The position numbers and the translations under genes are program-made. Under the pieces are notes generated by a model. That model made no database searches. It worked only from the letters and a program-made list of their open reading frames with translations, and was not told where the DNA came from. From assembly GCA_026214975.1 (NCBI GenBank), contig CM047814.1:19119541-19183540 (forward strand): 64,000 bases of DNA, in the 5' to 3' direction. The stretch is from Gentiana macrophylla. Taxonomy: Eukaryota; Streptophyta; Magnoliopsida; Gentianales; Gentianaceae. Shown here in pieces: positions 1 to 10,809 of the stretch (within the stretch, counting starts at the first letter, position 1; the number at the start of each line of letters is the position of its first letter).

Positions 1-391
1 ACATTCAACACTTCATATGACACCGACTTGTTCGCGTGGACGATCCTACCACACCATGTCATATTTTGGCCTTAACTAACATAATATTTGTGTTAAATAA
101 ATAACAATCAAACCAAAATAAAAAAAATTTGTGTATGATTCATTTAACGTAATGATCATGTAGCCCAATATAACTAAAAAGACCCCTCCCATAAATTTGA
201 CATTAGGCACCGAAATCATCGGCAATTTTGTTGTGACACTATCACTGTTCGGCATCAGAAATGACAAAAATAAAGGTAGCCATAAATATTCACGGGTGAG
301 AAGAAGGCTCGTGAATTTCAGGGCCGGCACCCCACCGGGATCAAAGGAATATCACCTCAACTTGGGGGCCAAGTAAAGTTTGATTGTTACA
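1..391. repeat. Serpin upstream block, copy A
   Basis: This block matches 3999-4407 closely over its whole length, so the serpin genes were duplicated together with their upstream DNA. Both copies carry the same landmarks, such as the run taaaaagacccctcc and the phrase caacttgggggccaagtaaa. Copy A starts at the window edge, so its true left end is not visible. The duplicated unit is about 4 kb, judged from the spacing of the two blocks. Confidence 0.85.
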
Positions 392-478
392 GACAAGGCC
401 GGCCCTATAGTGAGGCCGGCGAAACCCGGGTCTTAAGCCTGGTGTCAGTCGGCGCGGCCAACTGCATGTTTTATTTCG

Positions 479-513
<35 letters not shown>

Positions 514-735
514 CCTAAATTTTGAAACCAATAAAAAGAAAATTTTGGAATTTAGGGAAAAACTCCCTAAATTTTTTTTTTTTTAAACTCCTAAAAAATT
601 TATTAATGGATGAATATGGTGACATGGTGGACCTCTTTTGTGATCTTGGTGTACCATAAAATTACTACCGGGATCAAAGGAACATCTCCTAAACTTGGGG
701 GCTAAGTAACTTTGATTGTTATATATATATAGATA
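392..735. repeat. Insertion in serpin copy A promoter, with A30 tract
   Basis: This stretch is absent from the equivalent place in copy B (near 4407). It contains a GC-rich part with AGGCCGGCC motifs (403-470), a run of about 30 A (481-510), and a second copy of the phrase found at 337-391 (again at about 668-722). The direct repeat of about 54 bp at its two ends suggests an insertion or template-switch duplication. A TATA-like run tatatatatataga lies at 720-733, about 120 bases before the serpin start codon. No gene is seen here. Confidence 0.6.
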
Positions 736-854
736 CTAGGGTTTATATTATACATATAGTACAGTATATTTTATTTTGTCGGCAAACTTTTTCTTCTTTT
801 TTTCGGAGCTGAGTCCCAAAACTCAAACCCTGATCGCATAACCCCATCTCAAAG

Positions 855-2214
855 ATGAATTTTTGCAGTAACGTCGCCGGAACCATCATCAGCAACGCTA
901 TTGTAAAAGAGAAAACAGCCAATAATGTGGTTGTCTCCCCTTTGGGTTTCAATATTGTACTGAATATGGTTGCTAAAAATTTGACCGGACCTTCATCGGA
1001 GCATCTTTGCCAACTTCTTCAGCTCAATAATAATAAGGCGGCGGCGGCAGCAGCGGAGGCGGAATCCGATCCCCTCCCATCCAAGTTAGAGAAGATGTTA
1101 AAGATGAGACGGGGAGATGGATTTACACTTAGGTGTGTGAATAAGGCATTGCATGACAAGGCCTTCCCTTTACAACCTTCTTTTCATCAACTGGTTACAC
1201 AAGAGTACAAATCAGAGGTGGAACAAGTTGATTTTCGATTCGGGGTATAAATCTTCTTACCTTTTTCTTATTTCTTGTTCATACATATATGAAGGATAAA
1301 TTAATTATCCCGATACCTAGATTCACTATGCAATTAATTAATATATATTTTTCAGTTGTCTTGGGAAATAAAATCCATCGCTATATTGTTAGTAACTCTG
1401 TTTTTGGTTTTTGTTGTTGATGATCTTGAAGGATCGTCGTGCTATAGTGGCTAGTGTTAACTCTTGGGTGAAAAAACAAACAGAAGGGTTGTTGTCTAAT
1501 ATCTTAAACGGTGACGATGTAGACTCTCTAACGCGGTTGGTTTTGGTGAATGCTCTCTACTTCAAAGGGAAATGGTCTGATCCTTTTGATCCCGATATGA
1601 CTAAGGATAAAGATTTTCATTTATTAGATGGTAAAACCGTGAAGGTTCCTTTTATGAGTGGTTGTGATCGCTGCTATCACGGTAAAATCGATAACTTTGA
1701 TTTGATCAGGATTCCATACTGGAATAATGATGTGGCTATGTACATCTTCCTTCCTAATGAAACACAAGAGTTTCAAGAACTATTACATAAAATTGGTTCA
1801 GAAAACTTCCTTCTAGATCAAGATTTTAAACTTAAGCAGCCTTCGGACAGAGATCTTTTGATTCCAAAGTTCGATATAGAATACACTACCGCGGATTTGC
1901 CAGATGTGTTGTCCGACATTGTTAAGACTACCATTCGTAACACACCCTTAATAGCTGATAATATAGTACGTCAACCCGCGTACGATGATGGTGGTCTGTT
2001 TTTGGGTAACATAATCCAAAGTTCTGTTATTAAAGTTGATGAAGCAGGGACCGAGGCTGCGAGTGCAACGTACGAGTTCATGTGTGGAGCATCTCCATAT
2101 GCACCGCCACCGCCACCACCAATAGTAGTGGACAGACCATTCATGTTTATGATACGCGAAGAGAATTCCAAATTGATACTCTTCCTTGGAGCAGTGACGA
2201 ATCCACTTACATAG
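855..2214 (+). CDS. Plant serpin (serine protease inhibitor family I4), intact copy
   Basis: Two exons: 855-1244 and 1432-2214, joined in phase 0 by a GT-AG intron, giving 390 codons, the usual serpin length. Exon 1 has the conserved NVVVSPLGFNIVLNMV region. Exon 2 has VNALYFKGKW (breach/sheet A region), VKVPFM, and the hinge VDEAGTEAASAT before the reactive loop, then PFMFMIREENSKLILFLGAV. Plant serpins act in the cytosol and bind target proteases as suicide substrates; that is family knowledge. The hinge residues P12-P9 are small (A, A, S, A), as in inhibitory serpins, but the loop lacks the Leu-Arg pair common in plant serpins and contains a Pro6 run. The ATG at 855 opens the conserved N-terminus in both gene copies. 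It lies 5' of a decayed tandem copy. Confidence 0.9.
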
Positions 2215-2368
2215 GTATGCTGCGATATATTCATTCTTATACTGTTAGATGTCTCAATCACTTAACATATATAACAAGTCATAACATGATATATATATAT
2301 AAAAGTGTTATCTATTATAATAATAAAATTCTAATTACCTTTTTTATATTTCACTGTATCGTTTGCAG
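2215..2368 (+). other. 3' UTR intron of the serpin
   Basis: The TAG stop (2212-2214) is followed at once by a good donor, GTATGC, and a matching acceptor TTTGCAG ends at 2368. The second serpin copy keeps the same arrangement (stop at 7529-7531, donor GTACGT at 7532, acceptor ending 7686). This conservation supports a real intron immediately after the stop codon. Confidence 0.6.
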
Positions 2369-2552
2369 GGGTATTGTGTAAGTAGTGGCTACTGGGAAGG
2401 TTTCTGCTTGGAGGCTTTAATGACTACAACGTTTGATCGATTGAAACGACGTCACTTCTCTTCTTTTCTTTTCTTTTTTGAAATTATGAAGGTTGCCCTT
2501 CCAAAAGGCTTGGATTTATTCACATTTAGACCTTATCAACTGAAATAAGATG

Positions 2553-3025
2553 CTCCCTCCTTAATTTTTATTTTTATTTTTATTCTCGCATAGAGAAAAA
2601 TCATACAAATTAAAAAGATAATTAATATGTTTGAAATATATTTTAAAATTACAAAGTTATAATTTGATTTTTTGAATATATACTCACTCAATAAATGTTG
2701 ATTATCTATTGTTAATTGGAAAAGTTTATTGGGAATGTGTATATACATGGGTAAGGCAAATTTACTTTTACAGATTTTAGCATTGTGAATGTGGGAAAAG
2801 TTTATTTGGAATGTGTATATACATGGGTAAGGCAAATTGACTTTTAGAGATTTTAGCATTGTGAATGTTTTTTTATTGGAGATGTAAATACTTTGTTTAT
2901 ATATAATAATTAAATTGAGGGCTAAATGTGAAAAAATATAACAAATACTGCATTGATAATGTAAAATGATAAATAAATAAAAACAAAGCAAATTCTGAAA
3001 AGTAACATTTAAAAAACTGAGGGAG
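2553..3025. mobile_element. Possible Stowaway-like MITE
   Basis: Ends read CTCCCTCC on the left and GAGGGAG on the right, the typical Tc1/mariner MITE termini. The flanking dinucleotide is TG on the left and TA on the right, so the expected TA duplication is imperfect. The inside is AT-rich and includes a 76-bp tandem duplication. The long open frame on the minus strand here is low-complexity and not a gene. Confidence 0.45.
2718..2869. repeat. 76-bp direct tandem duplication
   Basis: Two adjacent copies, 2718-2793 and 2794-2869, differ at only a few positions and share the phrase gtgtatatacatgggtaagg. Confidence 0.85.
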
Positions 3026-3998
3026 TATCTCTTTTCCCCTTTTTTAAGTAGCGTAGATGAATCTAAAAGGATTCAGGTGAAAATCATTCTTTCGTTTTAG
3101 AATAGATTTTTTTATTTTACAATTTCAAATACTACATTTTCGATCATACAAAATCAATTCATTAGATTCTCTATTTTACAGGATATGGATGAATCGGGTA
3201 GATCAGATATAAATGAAAATTTATAGAATCTGGTTGAAGGCAGTAGATATAAAGAAAATTTTACAAAATCCGGATGAAAATTTTACCGAGTTCTTAACCG
3301 GAAAATGATGTCCGGCTTGTATATAATTAAAAGTAATCAATTAAGGACGTCTGACACGTATATAATTAAAATTAATCGATTATATATGTAAGTCTGACAT
3401 AATTATCATCAGAGAACAAAGAGGAAAACAAAAGGATAGACTCGGGAAGCTAAAAGATTCTACGAACGATCGAAAGCAACAAAAATTATTACACTATGAT
3501 CGAAGATCCATTCAACTATTACAATTTCCAAATAATTACACAACGGTCGAAGATACAACTATCTCAATCTATTACAAAAGAAAATGAAAGATTGTATATC
3601 ATTAATTCAATAGAATAAAAGATAGATTAACTTCAAAAATCTAAAATTCTTTCCCGGGGTGGGAGTAATAACGGTAGAAAAAGTCACTAGAATCTACAAT
3701 TTTTATAATAAAACCTGTATTTTTTTTTTGATTAGAGAAACAATAAGAATGTTTTGTCATACATTGCCTAAAACGTTATCAATGTGCAACCCCACCGAAT
3801 CTATATATATTATACACAATGATTAACCATAGTAATATCACGCACCGAATCTACACGTATTATAACACAAGGTTTAACAATAATACTATCACATATATTC
3901 AAGTAGCTCACTCTCCTCTACATAATCCAAGAAAGACATTTGTTACACATTGATCCAAGAACATTTTCCATGGTGAATCTTGCATGATACATTTCAAA
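3026..3998. other. Serpin intergenic spacer, no gene seen
   Basis: AT-rich DNA between the serpin copies. It holds short imperfect direct repeats, for example gtatataattaaaa at about 3319 and 3358, and caccgaatctayaygtatta at about 3795 and 3843. I see no coding sequence, RNA gene or clear transposon ends. Confidence 0.5.
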
Positions 3999-4407
3999 GA
4001 CATTCAATACTTCATATCACATATGTTCAAGTAGCTCACTCTCTACCACATCATGTCATATATATTTTGGCCTTAACTAACATAATATTTGTGTTAAATA
4101 AATAACAATCAAACCAAAATATAAAAAAACAAATTGTGTATGATTGTATGATTTATTTAACGTAATGATCATGTAGCCCAATATAACTAAAAAGACCCCT
4201 CCGATAAATTTGGCATAAGGCACCGCAATTTTGTTGGGGCAATTTTGTTGTCACTATACATGCTCGGCATTAGAAATGACAAACATAAAGGTAGCCAAAA
4301 ATCTTCACAGTTGAGAAGCAGGCTCGTGAATTTCATGGCCGGCATCCGACGGGGATCAAAGGAATATCACCTCAACTTGGGGGCCAAGTAAAGTTTGATT
4401 GTTACAG
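3999..4407. repeat. Serpin upstream block, copy B
   Basis: Near-identical partner of 1-391. The promoter beyond it lacks the insertion seen in copy A and has its own TATA-like run at about 4440-4457. Confidence 0.85.
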
Positions 4408-5331
4408 AATATAGATATTAGGGTTTACATAGTAATTAATATAAATATATATATATACTCCGCTATATATATTACGTCTGTTGTGTACATGTGATATTTT
4501 AATCTCTCCCAAAACTTCAACCCCTGCAGGCCGGTCTCAAAACCTATCTCAAAATTAAGATGAATTTTTGCGGTAAGGTAGCCGGAACCCTAATCAGAAA
4601 CGCTATTAAATCCGAGAAAAACATCGATAATGTGGTTGTTTCCCCTTTGGGATTCAATATTGTACTGAATATGGTTTCTAAAAATTCGACTGGACGTGCA
4701 TCGGAGCATCTTTGCCATCTTCGATCTTCGGCGGCGGCTGAATCCGATCCCCTCCCTTCCAAGTTAGATCAGATGTTAGGGATGAAATCAGCAGACGGAT
4801 TTACACTTAGGTGTGTGGTTAAGGCATTGCATGACAAGGCATTCCCTTTACAACCTTCCTTTCATCGGCTCGTCACACAAGACTACAAAGCCGAGGTGGA
4901 ACAAATAAGTTGATTTTCAATTTGGGGTATAAATCTTCTTTACCTTCATCTTATTTTTTTTCGTATCAATGTATGATAAATTATGATTTTATATACATTT
5001 GTAATCATTAATCATCGTAATACATATATTAAATTTTTTTCCCTGATGATGTTTTTGAAAGGATCATGATGCGATAGGGGATAGTGTCAACTCATGGGTA
5101 AAAAGACAAACAAAAGGGCTTGTCCCTAAAATCATAAATGATGTGAGCTCTGGAACGCGGTTGCTTTTGGTGAATGCTGTCTATTTCAAAGGGAAATGGT
5201 CTGATTCTTTTGTTCTCGAATGGACTACGGACCGTAAGTTTCAATTATTGGATGGTAAAACCGCAAAGGTTCCTTTTTGACCGGTTGTGAACGCTACTAT
5301 CACGGTGAAATTGATAACTTTGATTTGATAA

Positions 5332-7056
5332 GGGCAACTCCAACCCATAGGTATCAAATTTTAAAATTTGATACCTATGAACGATGTAAAGATAGGTGAT
5401 CAAATTTTAATCTCCAATCCAAAAGTATCAAAATTTGAGTTTGATCTCTACAAACAATATCTCCAACCCAAAATATCAAAATTTAGTAGTATCATTTTTT
5501 TTTATCCATTTTGATTAAATTTATGAATGTTTCAATAATATAAAAAATATTGTCTTAACTCAAAAAAAAAATAATGTCGTACTAATTAACCTATTTTTTA
5601 CTTAACCATAATTTTTTTAAATAACCTAACAATAATTTTGAAAAACTATATACGAGAAGTAAAATAATATCCAAATTTGCGAAAATAAATTCTTGACTAG
5701 TCAATTCGCCATAAGCGTGTCATGATTGGTTGGATAAATTAAAGATAAAATATTTTATTGGTAAAGGAGGAAAAAACAATAAATAATGCATTAAAAATGT
5801 ACAATTGCAGGTAAATAAAAAAGGAGTAAGTTATAAAATGTGACAGATAAAAAAAACGGAGGAAGTATTTCCGTTACAAAAATATGTGTTAGCCAATCAA
5901 AAAAAAGAACAAATGAGGGGACAAGGGGGGGACAAGGAGGGACAAGCCCATGTGGTAGAAATTGGAAAATCAGGTTGTGTCGGCGCGACACATCAGAAAT
6001 TGCGCCACGCCTTTTCCGATACTAAAATCGAGTAAACGTAAGGATCTCTACGTTCAAACGTAAGGAAATTCAAACCAAATCTCATACAAAAAGCACTCAA
6101 CACAGATTCCTTACGTTTAAACGTAAAGAATCATTACGTTTAAACGTAAGAAACGTAAGGATTCCTTACGTTTAAATGTAGAGAAATTCCCGTCCACATG
6201 AATTTTTATTTTTTTTATTTTTATTTTTTCTGAAACAAACAATCTTCTATAGGATTCATATACGGAAATTTAATGTGATAGCACAATGTCTATATATAAT
6301 AAGTAGATAAATGCGCATTATAATGATTGATGGGTGAACATGCGTTATATTTTTATTTCGTTTAATGTTTTTTTTATAGTTCCGGGCACATACAGTTTTT
6401 TTAAAAATAAATTTATCTTTTATGTAAAAAAAATTAAATTCGTCCGTTTACTTTCTTTTTTTTCTTTATACACAATTTTTTTTGTCAGATTACTTAATTG
6501 AGATCTCTTCTTTTGTCATTGTCCATTCTTCATGATTCTTTCCAAAACTTATCGACTTATATTTTCAGAAAAAAAAAAAAAAAATCATGCGACAAGAATT
6601 TTCTACGCTTAAACGTAAAGAATCTTACGTTCTTTACGTTTAAACGTAGCGATCTCTACGCTCAAACGTAAAGGAATGCGTGTTGAGTCTTTTTGTATGA
6701 GATTTGGTTTGAATTTCCTTACGTTTGGGCGTAAGGATCTCTACGCTTGAACGTAGAGATCCTTACGTTTACTGATTTTCCATGTCGTAAAAGGCATGAA
6801 TCGATTTGCAAGTGTCGCTCGACACAACCTGATTTTTCCACCGCGCCCATGTGGCTTTGGTTGGCAGCACCTTTTTGGCCAAATTCCTTCCACCCGCGCG
6901 CGTGTAGTGAATGGGAGGGTATTAGCCAAGGGTTCAAATATGACCTCTCCTAGTACCACACCTAATTTTGATACCTATTAATTTTTCTATTGGAGATGCT
7001 AATACCTTACTATAGGGGTCAAAATTTGATTTTGACCCCTACCATTGGACTTGCCC
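5332..7056. mobile_element. PIF/Harbinger-like non-autonomous element inside serpin pseudogene
   Basis: The interrupted serpin exon defines the ends exactly. The element begins GGGCAACTCCAA and ends TTGGACTTGCCC, an inverted pair, and is flanked by TAA on both sides (5329-5331 and 7057-7059), the 3-bp TWA target duplication typical of Harbinger. There is no transposase. Just inside each end lies a palindrome: 5347-5378 (perfect, 32 bp) and 7014-7040 (11-bp arms). The interior holds long inverted arms and a Stowaway-like relic ending at about 5867. Confidence 0.85.
5938..6862. repeat. Long inverted repeat with TACGTTTAAACGTA palindromes
   Basis: The segment 5938-6190 recurs inverted at about 6595-6862. 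Shared features include a terminal phrase with ATCAGGTTGTGTCG and a block matching gagtctttttgtatgagatt in reverse. Both arms contain several copies of the palindrome TACGTTTAAACGTA or close variants. A transcript through this area would fold back on itself. The spacer (about 6191-6594) is AT-rich and non-coding. Confidence 0.8.
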
Positions 7057-7686
7057 TAAGGATTCCATACATGAATAATGATTTATCTATGTACATCTTC
7101 CTTCCTAATGAAACACAAGATTTTCAACAACTCTTACATAATATTGATTCAGAAAACTTCCTTGATCAAGATTTTAAACTTAAGTGGCCTTCGGACAGAA
7201 AACTGTGGATTCCGAAGTTCAATATATGCTACAATACCTCGGATTTTCCAGACGTGTTGTCTGACATTGTTAAATCTTCATTCGTAACACGCAACAACCG
7301 TATGATGAGGATCTATATGTGGGTATAATAGTCCAGAATTCTGTTATTAAAGTTGATGAGGCAGGGACGAAGGCTGCGAGTGTAACGTGCGTGGAGGAGG
7401 AAACAGGATTATTTCAAATCTCAGCAGGGCTGCCACCGATAGTAGTGGACAGGCCATTCGTATTCATGATATGTGAAGACAGATCCAAATTGATACTTTT
7501 CCTTGGAGCGGTTACACATCCACGTACATAGGTACGTTGTGATTCGTACTATGTTTTGGGCAATGTCCTTAAAATACCACTAACAAAAATGGTCATAGCG
7601 AATGACACAACCCTTGCTAATTACCCATGATATTGTTTGTATTTCTTTTGCCAGGTACCTAACACGTCAGTATATATCATTTGCAG

Positions 7687-8214
7687 AGGTTGGATTTATG
7701 TTTGGAGGCCGTAATGAATTGAAATGTCACTTTTTTTTTCCATAGGAAGGTTGTCATCCCAAAAAGGGAAATGTTTGTTCCAAAACAAAGTACCACAATA
7801 TGCTTCTGTACCATTGATCTTTATAGAACTCATATGAATTTATAGATCCACGCCATAATCAATAGTATAAGAATGTGTTGTAGTATTTATTGTGGTTAAT
7901 TTGTTGTGACACTATCACTACTCCTCCGAAAGACTTGGATTTGTTTTTACATTTAAACCTTGTAAGCTAAAATAATAATTGTGTTTTTTTTTTCTTGTAC
8001 TCCCTCAGTCCCGTATTATAAGTCCTTTTGGACTTTTCACACAGATTAAGAAACATCATAAATGAGTTATTTTTAATATTTCAAGGCAAAATATTGTATT
8101 GGTTTTGGGGGTGACTTATAATATTGCATTGTTAGTGTGAAAGGGAAAACAATGCATTATTCATGTATTATTTATGAGAGTACAATTTATGTCATAAAAT
8201 ATATTGTAATGAAT
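7687..8214. other. Downstream of serpin pseudogene: MITE relics
   Basis: 7783-7925 resembles 23728-23882 (shared phrases around tcatatgaatttatag and gtgacactatcactact), a palindromic repeat family also glimpsed at 226-245. 8000-8200 begins CTCCCTCAGTCCCGTATTATAAGTCC, a Stowaway-type left end, but no right end is found. No gene is seen. Confidence 0.5.
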
Positions 8215-8572
8215 GGAGCTTATGGAGTTTATGTTCTAGTTTATTGTTTTAGTAGTTTTGAATAAGGCATTATTGCCTGTGGTTACACATGTTCCTTTCT
8301 TTTTAGACATGGATGTTCATTTGGGATTCTAGTAATTGTTTCAGTTATTTATGATATAGTTTGACAGCAGTTACTTTATGATTGGGTTGTTAGATGTAAG
8401 ACCACTAAGGGTCTTTTTCCCAAGTCTTTGGTTTGTTTTTACTTCCGCATTTATTGTTAATTACTCTGATATGATGTAAGGCTTACGTGAGGTTTAGGGT
8501 TTTCTCTAAATGTCACGTGTCGAACGTTTCATTTTCCGGATAAGGACTCGGTGTCCGGGACGGGGCGTTACA
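8215..8572 (+). repeat. 5' LTR remnant of the gypsy element
   Basis: Matches 18599-18956, the end of the 3' LTR, with scattered differences, and ends in GTTACA. About 1.6 kb of the expected LTR is absent upstream, where MITE relic sequence stands instead. Confidence 0.85.
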
Positions 8573-8574
8573 GT

Positions 8575-8586
8575 TGGTATCAGAGC
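8575..8586 (+). promoter_or_regulatory. Primer binding site of the gypsy element
   Basis: TGGTATCAGAGC, two bases after the 5' LTR, complementary to the 3' end of initiator methionine tRNA, the usual primer for this class. Confidence 0.85.
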
Positions 8587-8757
8587 CTAAGTTAGGGAAA
8601 CGTGGGCGTTAAACTGCTGTCTAGGAACTTAATTTTAAGTTGTGAATCTTGAATCAGTCTAAGATTGGTTCTACCTTTTTTTTCCTTTTGATTCATTCTC
8701 AGTTTTTTGCTTTGTTATCATGTCATCCTTGGTTTTCCTTTGATCTGAAACTAGTTT

Positions 8758-9640
8758 ATGTGTAGGCTCCATCTTTGTAAATTCTGTTTCAGCAACTGCT
8801 TTGTTCGATACGGCTGCATCCAACTCCTTTATTTACGCCACCTAGTTAGTAAGATTAAGTGCTCCCCTAGAAAGTTTTCTCCTCCTTTGGTTATCTTTAC
8901 CCCTTGGGTGTCAACAGTTATTCATGGTTGTAAGATCGAAGTTGGCAAGAAGAGAGCTGATGCAGATTTGATAGTTTTGGATACCATGTATCTGGATGTC
9001 ATACTTGGCATGGATTGGTTAACGCGCCATTATGTGCATCTCGGTCGTAAGGCAAAGCAAGTGATCTTTCGCGCACCTTTGCGTTCCGAAGTTGTGTTTC
9101 ATGGGAATCTTTCAGAGTTCAAGCCTAAATTTCCTATCATCTCAGCATTAGAAATTGCAGATGCATTCAGGGAAGATTACGGGACGTTTTGGGTTTTTGC
9201 AATGAATGCTAAAGAAGGACCTAAGCCAAAAGAAGGGTTAAAGGTAGAAGATGTGCCAATGGTTAAGGACTTTCCTAAAGTGTTCCCCAGATGATTTACC
9301 AGGGAATACTCCTGACTGAGAAATAGAGTTTCAGATTGACCTAGTTCCAGATGCAAGACCAGGTCTCTGCGACCATATAGGATGGCTCAGTGAACTTAAA
9401 GAATTGAAAGAACAGGTAGAGGATATGCTTGAGAAGAAGATAATTCAGCCAAGTACTTCACCATAGGGTGCACCAGTGTTGTTTGTAAAGAAGAAAGATG
9501 GCACTATGAAGATGTGTGTAGATTATAGGGAGTTAAACAAGTTGACCATTAAGAACAAGTATCATCTCCCTCGGATAGAAGATTTGTTTGATCAGTTGCA
9601 AGGGTCAAAGGTGTTTTCGAAGATTGACCTCCGTTCTGGC
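8758..9640 (+). pseudogene. Gypsy protease and N-terminal reverse transcriptase (5' part)
   Basis: The protease active-site stretch is at about 8807 and reads Asp-Thr-Ala-Ala, so the usual glycine is lost, and a stop follows at about 8850. A second frame continues with DVILGMDWL, the hallmark of plant gypsy protease. From about 9300 the reverse transcriptase begins, with [20 protein letters not shown] and KIDLRSG visible. In-frame breaks include a TAG at 9464-9466 where the family has Trp. The reading stops at 9640, where the nested element was inserted between the Ser-Gly and Tyr-His codons. Confidence 0.85.
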
Positions 9641-10386
9641 TGATATGCCTAAATCGTAATTCGGTCCGTGGATCCTTATTCGGTCTGTCCGGCCACCAAA
9701 ATAGTGGATAAAGCCACCGGCCACCATAATCCACGAACTCGCAAGCCGTCGGCCCCGCTCCAAGCCTTTGGTTCTATGGCGACACTATCAGGCTAGGGGG
9801 CTGGCCCGCGAACCCCAGGTCATTAGGTCCGCCCGAGACCAGAGCCACCAACATAAAGAAGACAAGCTACGACCCCCAGGCCCCGAGGCCATCAGGACAC
9901 GAGGCCTTTCAGGCCGCTAAGTTTTCAGCTCACCAAAGGCTTCCAGGCCACTAGGCCCTCCCAACATTAGGTCCGCCAGCGACCTCGCCCATGACACTTA
10001 GAGGAAGAAGCTACCTCTCGTTTGGCAAGACAATGATATAAAAGATACAAGGACGGCGAGGTCATCAGGAGTGCAACCTGCTGACTCCGTCACGAGCTCG
10101 CTAGTATAGATAAATATTTATTATGTGTCATTATTTGTAAATAAACCAAACTTTAGTCGGTGACTCTCCTATAAATAGGGTCCCTTGTAACCCACTTGAG
10201 AGATACACAATTAATCAATAAAACACAAGTCTAAGCCAAATTCCACCATTTTCTCCCTCTTCTACATTAGCACCACCGCCGGAATTCCATAGCACCACCG
10301 CGTGCCACCACTTCATACATTTTTTATAGCCAGATATCCACCACTAAACAACCGCTAATTCACCCGAGATAGTTTCGACATTATCA
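9641..10386 (+). repeat. 5' LTR of the nested element
   Basis: 746 bp, TG...CA ends, highly similar to 13706-14458. It has a TATA-like ctataaatag at about 10170 and the putative transcript start region after it. Confidence 0.93.
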
Positions 10387-10405
10387 GTAAGCTCCGTTAC
10401 CGGAA
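10387..10405 (+). promoter_or_regulatory. Putative degenerate primer binding site of the nested element
   Basis: The interior begins gtaagctccgttaccgg. This resembles, with mismatches, the tRNA-Asp-type site used by Athila/Tat gypsy elements (family knowledge). It does not match the Met-type site of the host gypsy element. Assignment is tentative. Confidence 0.4.
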
Positions 10406-10731
10406 AATTGACATTTTCAGCATTTTCCGGTCAGATCTTAGATTTACGGCGGCCCAAAACTGCCCCTTTTTGGTTTTCCGGCCAAGTCTTCAACAAGATC
10501 TTCATCTAGATCTTCAAATCTTCTTCTAGATCTACTAGATCTTCTTTCAGATTTATAATATCTCCATCTAAATTTATGGAGAGTGTCGGTTTTTCTTAAT
10601 TCCCAACTTCCTAGTTATTAGGCTCTGTTCACAAACGCAGCTGAAAATGTTGGTTTCTTTCTTGTGCGGTAAATTTCCACCGGAAAAGTAAATCCGACCT
10701 AGTAAATGGCTTAAAACGTCCAGAAGAGAGG

Positions 10732-10809
10732 ATGTCTGCAATTTCGACAATCCAATCGGATCTTCAGAAGCCTCTGACGCCGGTCAACTTCGCCGGAGCC
10801 GCAAGCTAA
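10732..10809 (+). other. 25-codon ORF with a tandem echo, in the nested element
   Basis: ATG at 10732 opens 25 codons ending in TAA, close to where a gag start would be expected. Its last third, encoding PVNFAGAAS and a stop, is repeated directly at about 10826-10863. It may be the stump of a lost gag, or chance. Confidence 0.35.

Larger units (their letters stand above)
4560..7531 (+). pseudogene. Serpin pseudogene, tandem copy of 855-2214
   Basis: Exon 1 begins at 4560 and aligns with the intact copy, with a deletion in the alanine-rich stretch. Near its end, 4 extra bases (about 4905-4908) shift the frame and create a stop at 4911-4913. Exon 2 starts near 5063; a base loss after the VPF codons (about 5275) gives a TGA. 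A 1,725-bp Harbinger-like element then interrupts the exon at 5332-7056. The remainder (7057-7531) still encodes the hinge VDEAGTKAAS and ends with a TAG in the same place as the intact gene, but it has lost residues before the hinge. It cannot make a serpin. The conserved 3' UTR intron (7532-7686) is still visible downstream. Confidence 0.92.

Noticed and set aside
2536..2991. 151-residue minus-strand protein
   Set aside because: Low-complexity, falls in a MITE and includes the 76-bp tandem duplication; no domain.
4560..4913. Functional short serpin-like protein
   Set aside because: It ends at a frameshift stop exactly where the intact copy continues, and has no reactive loop.
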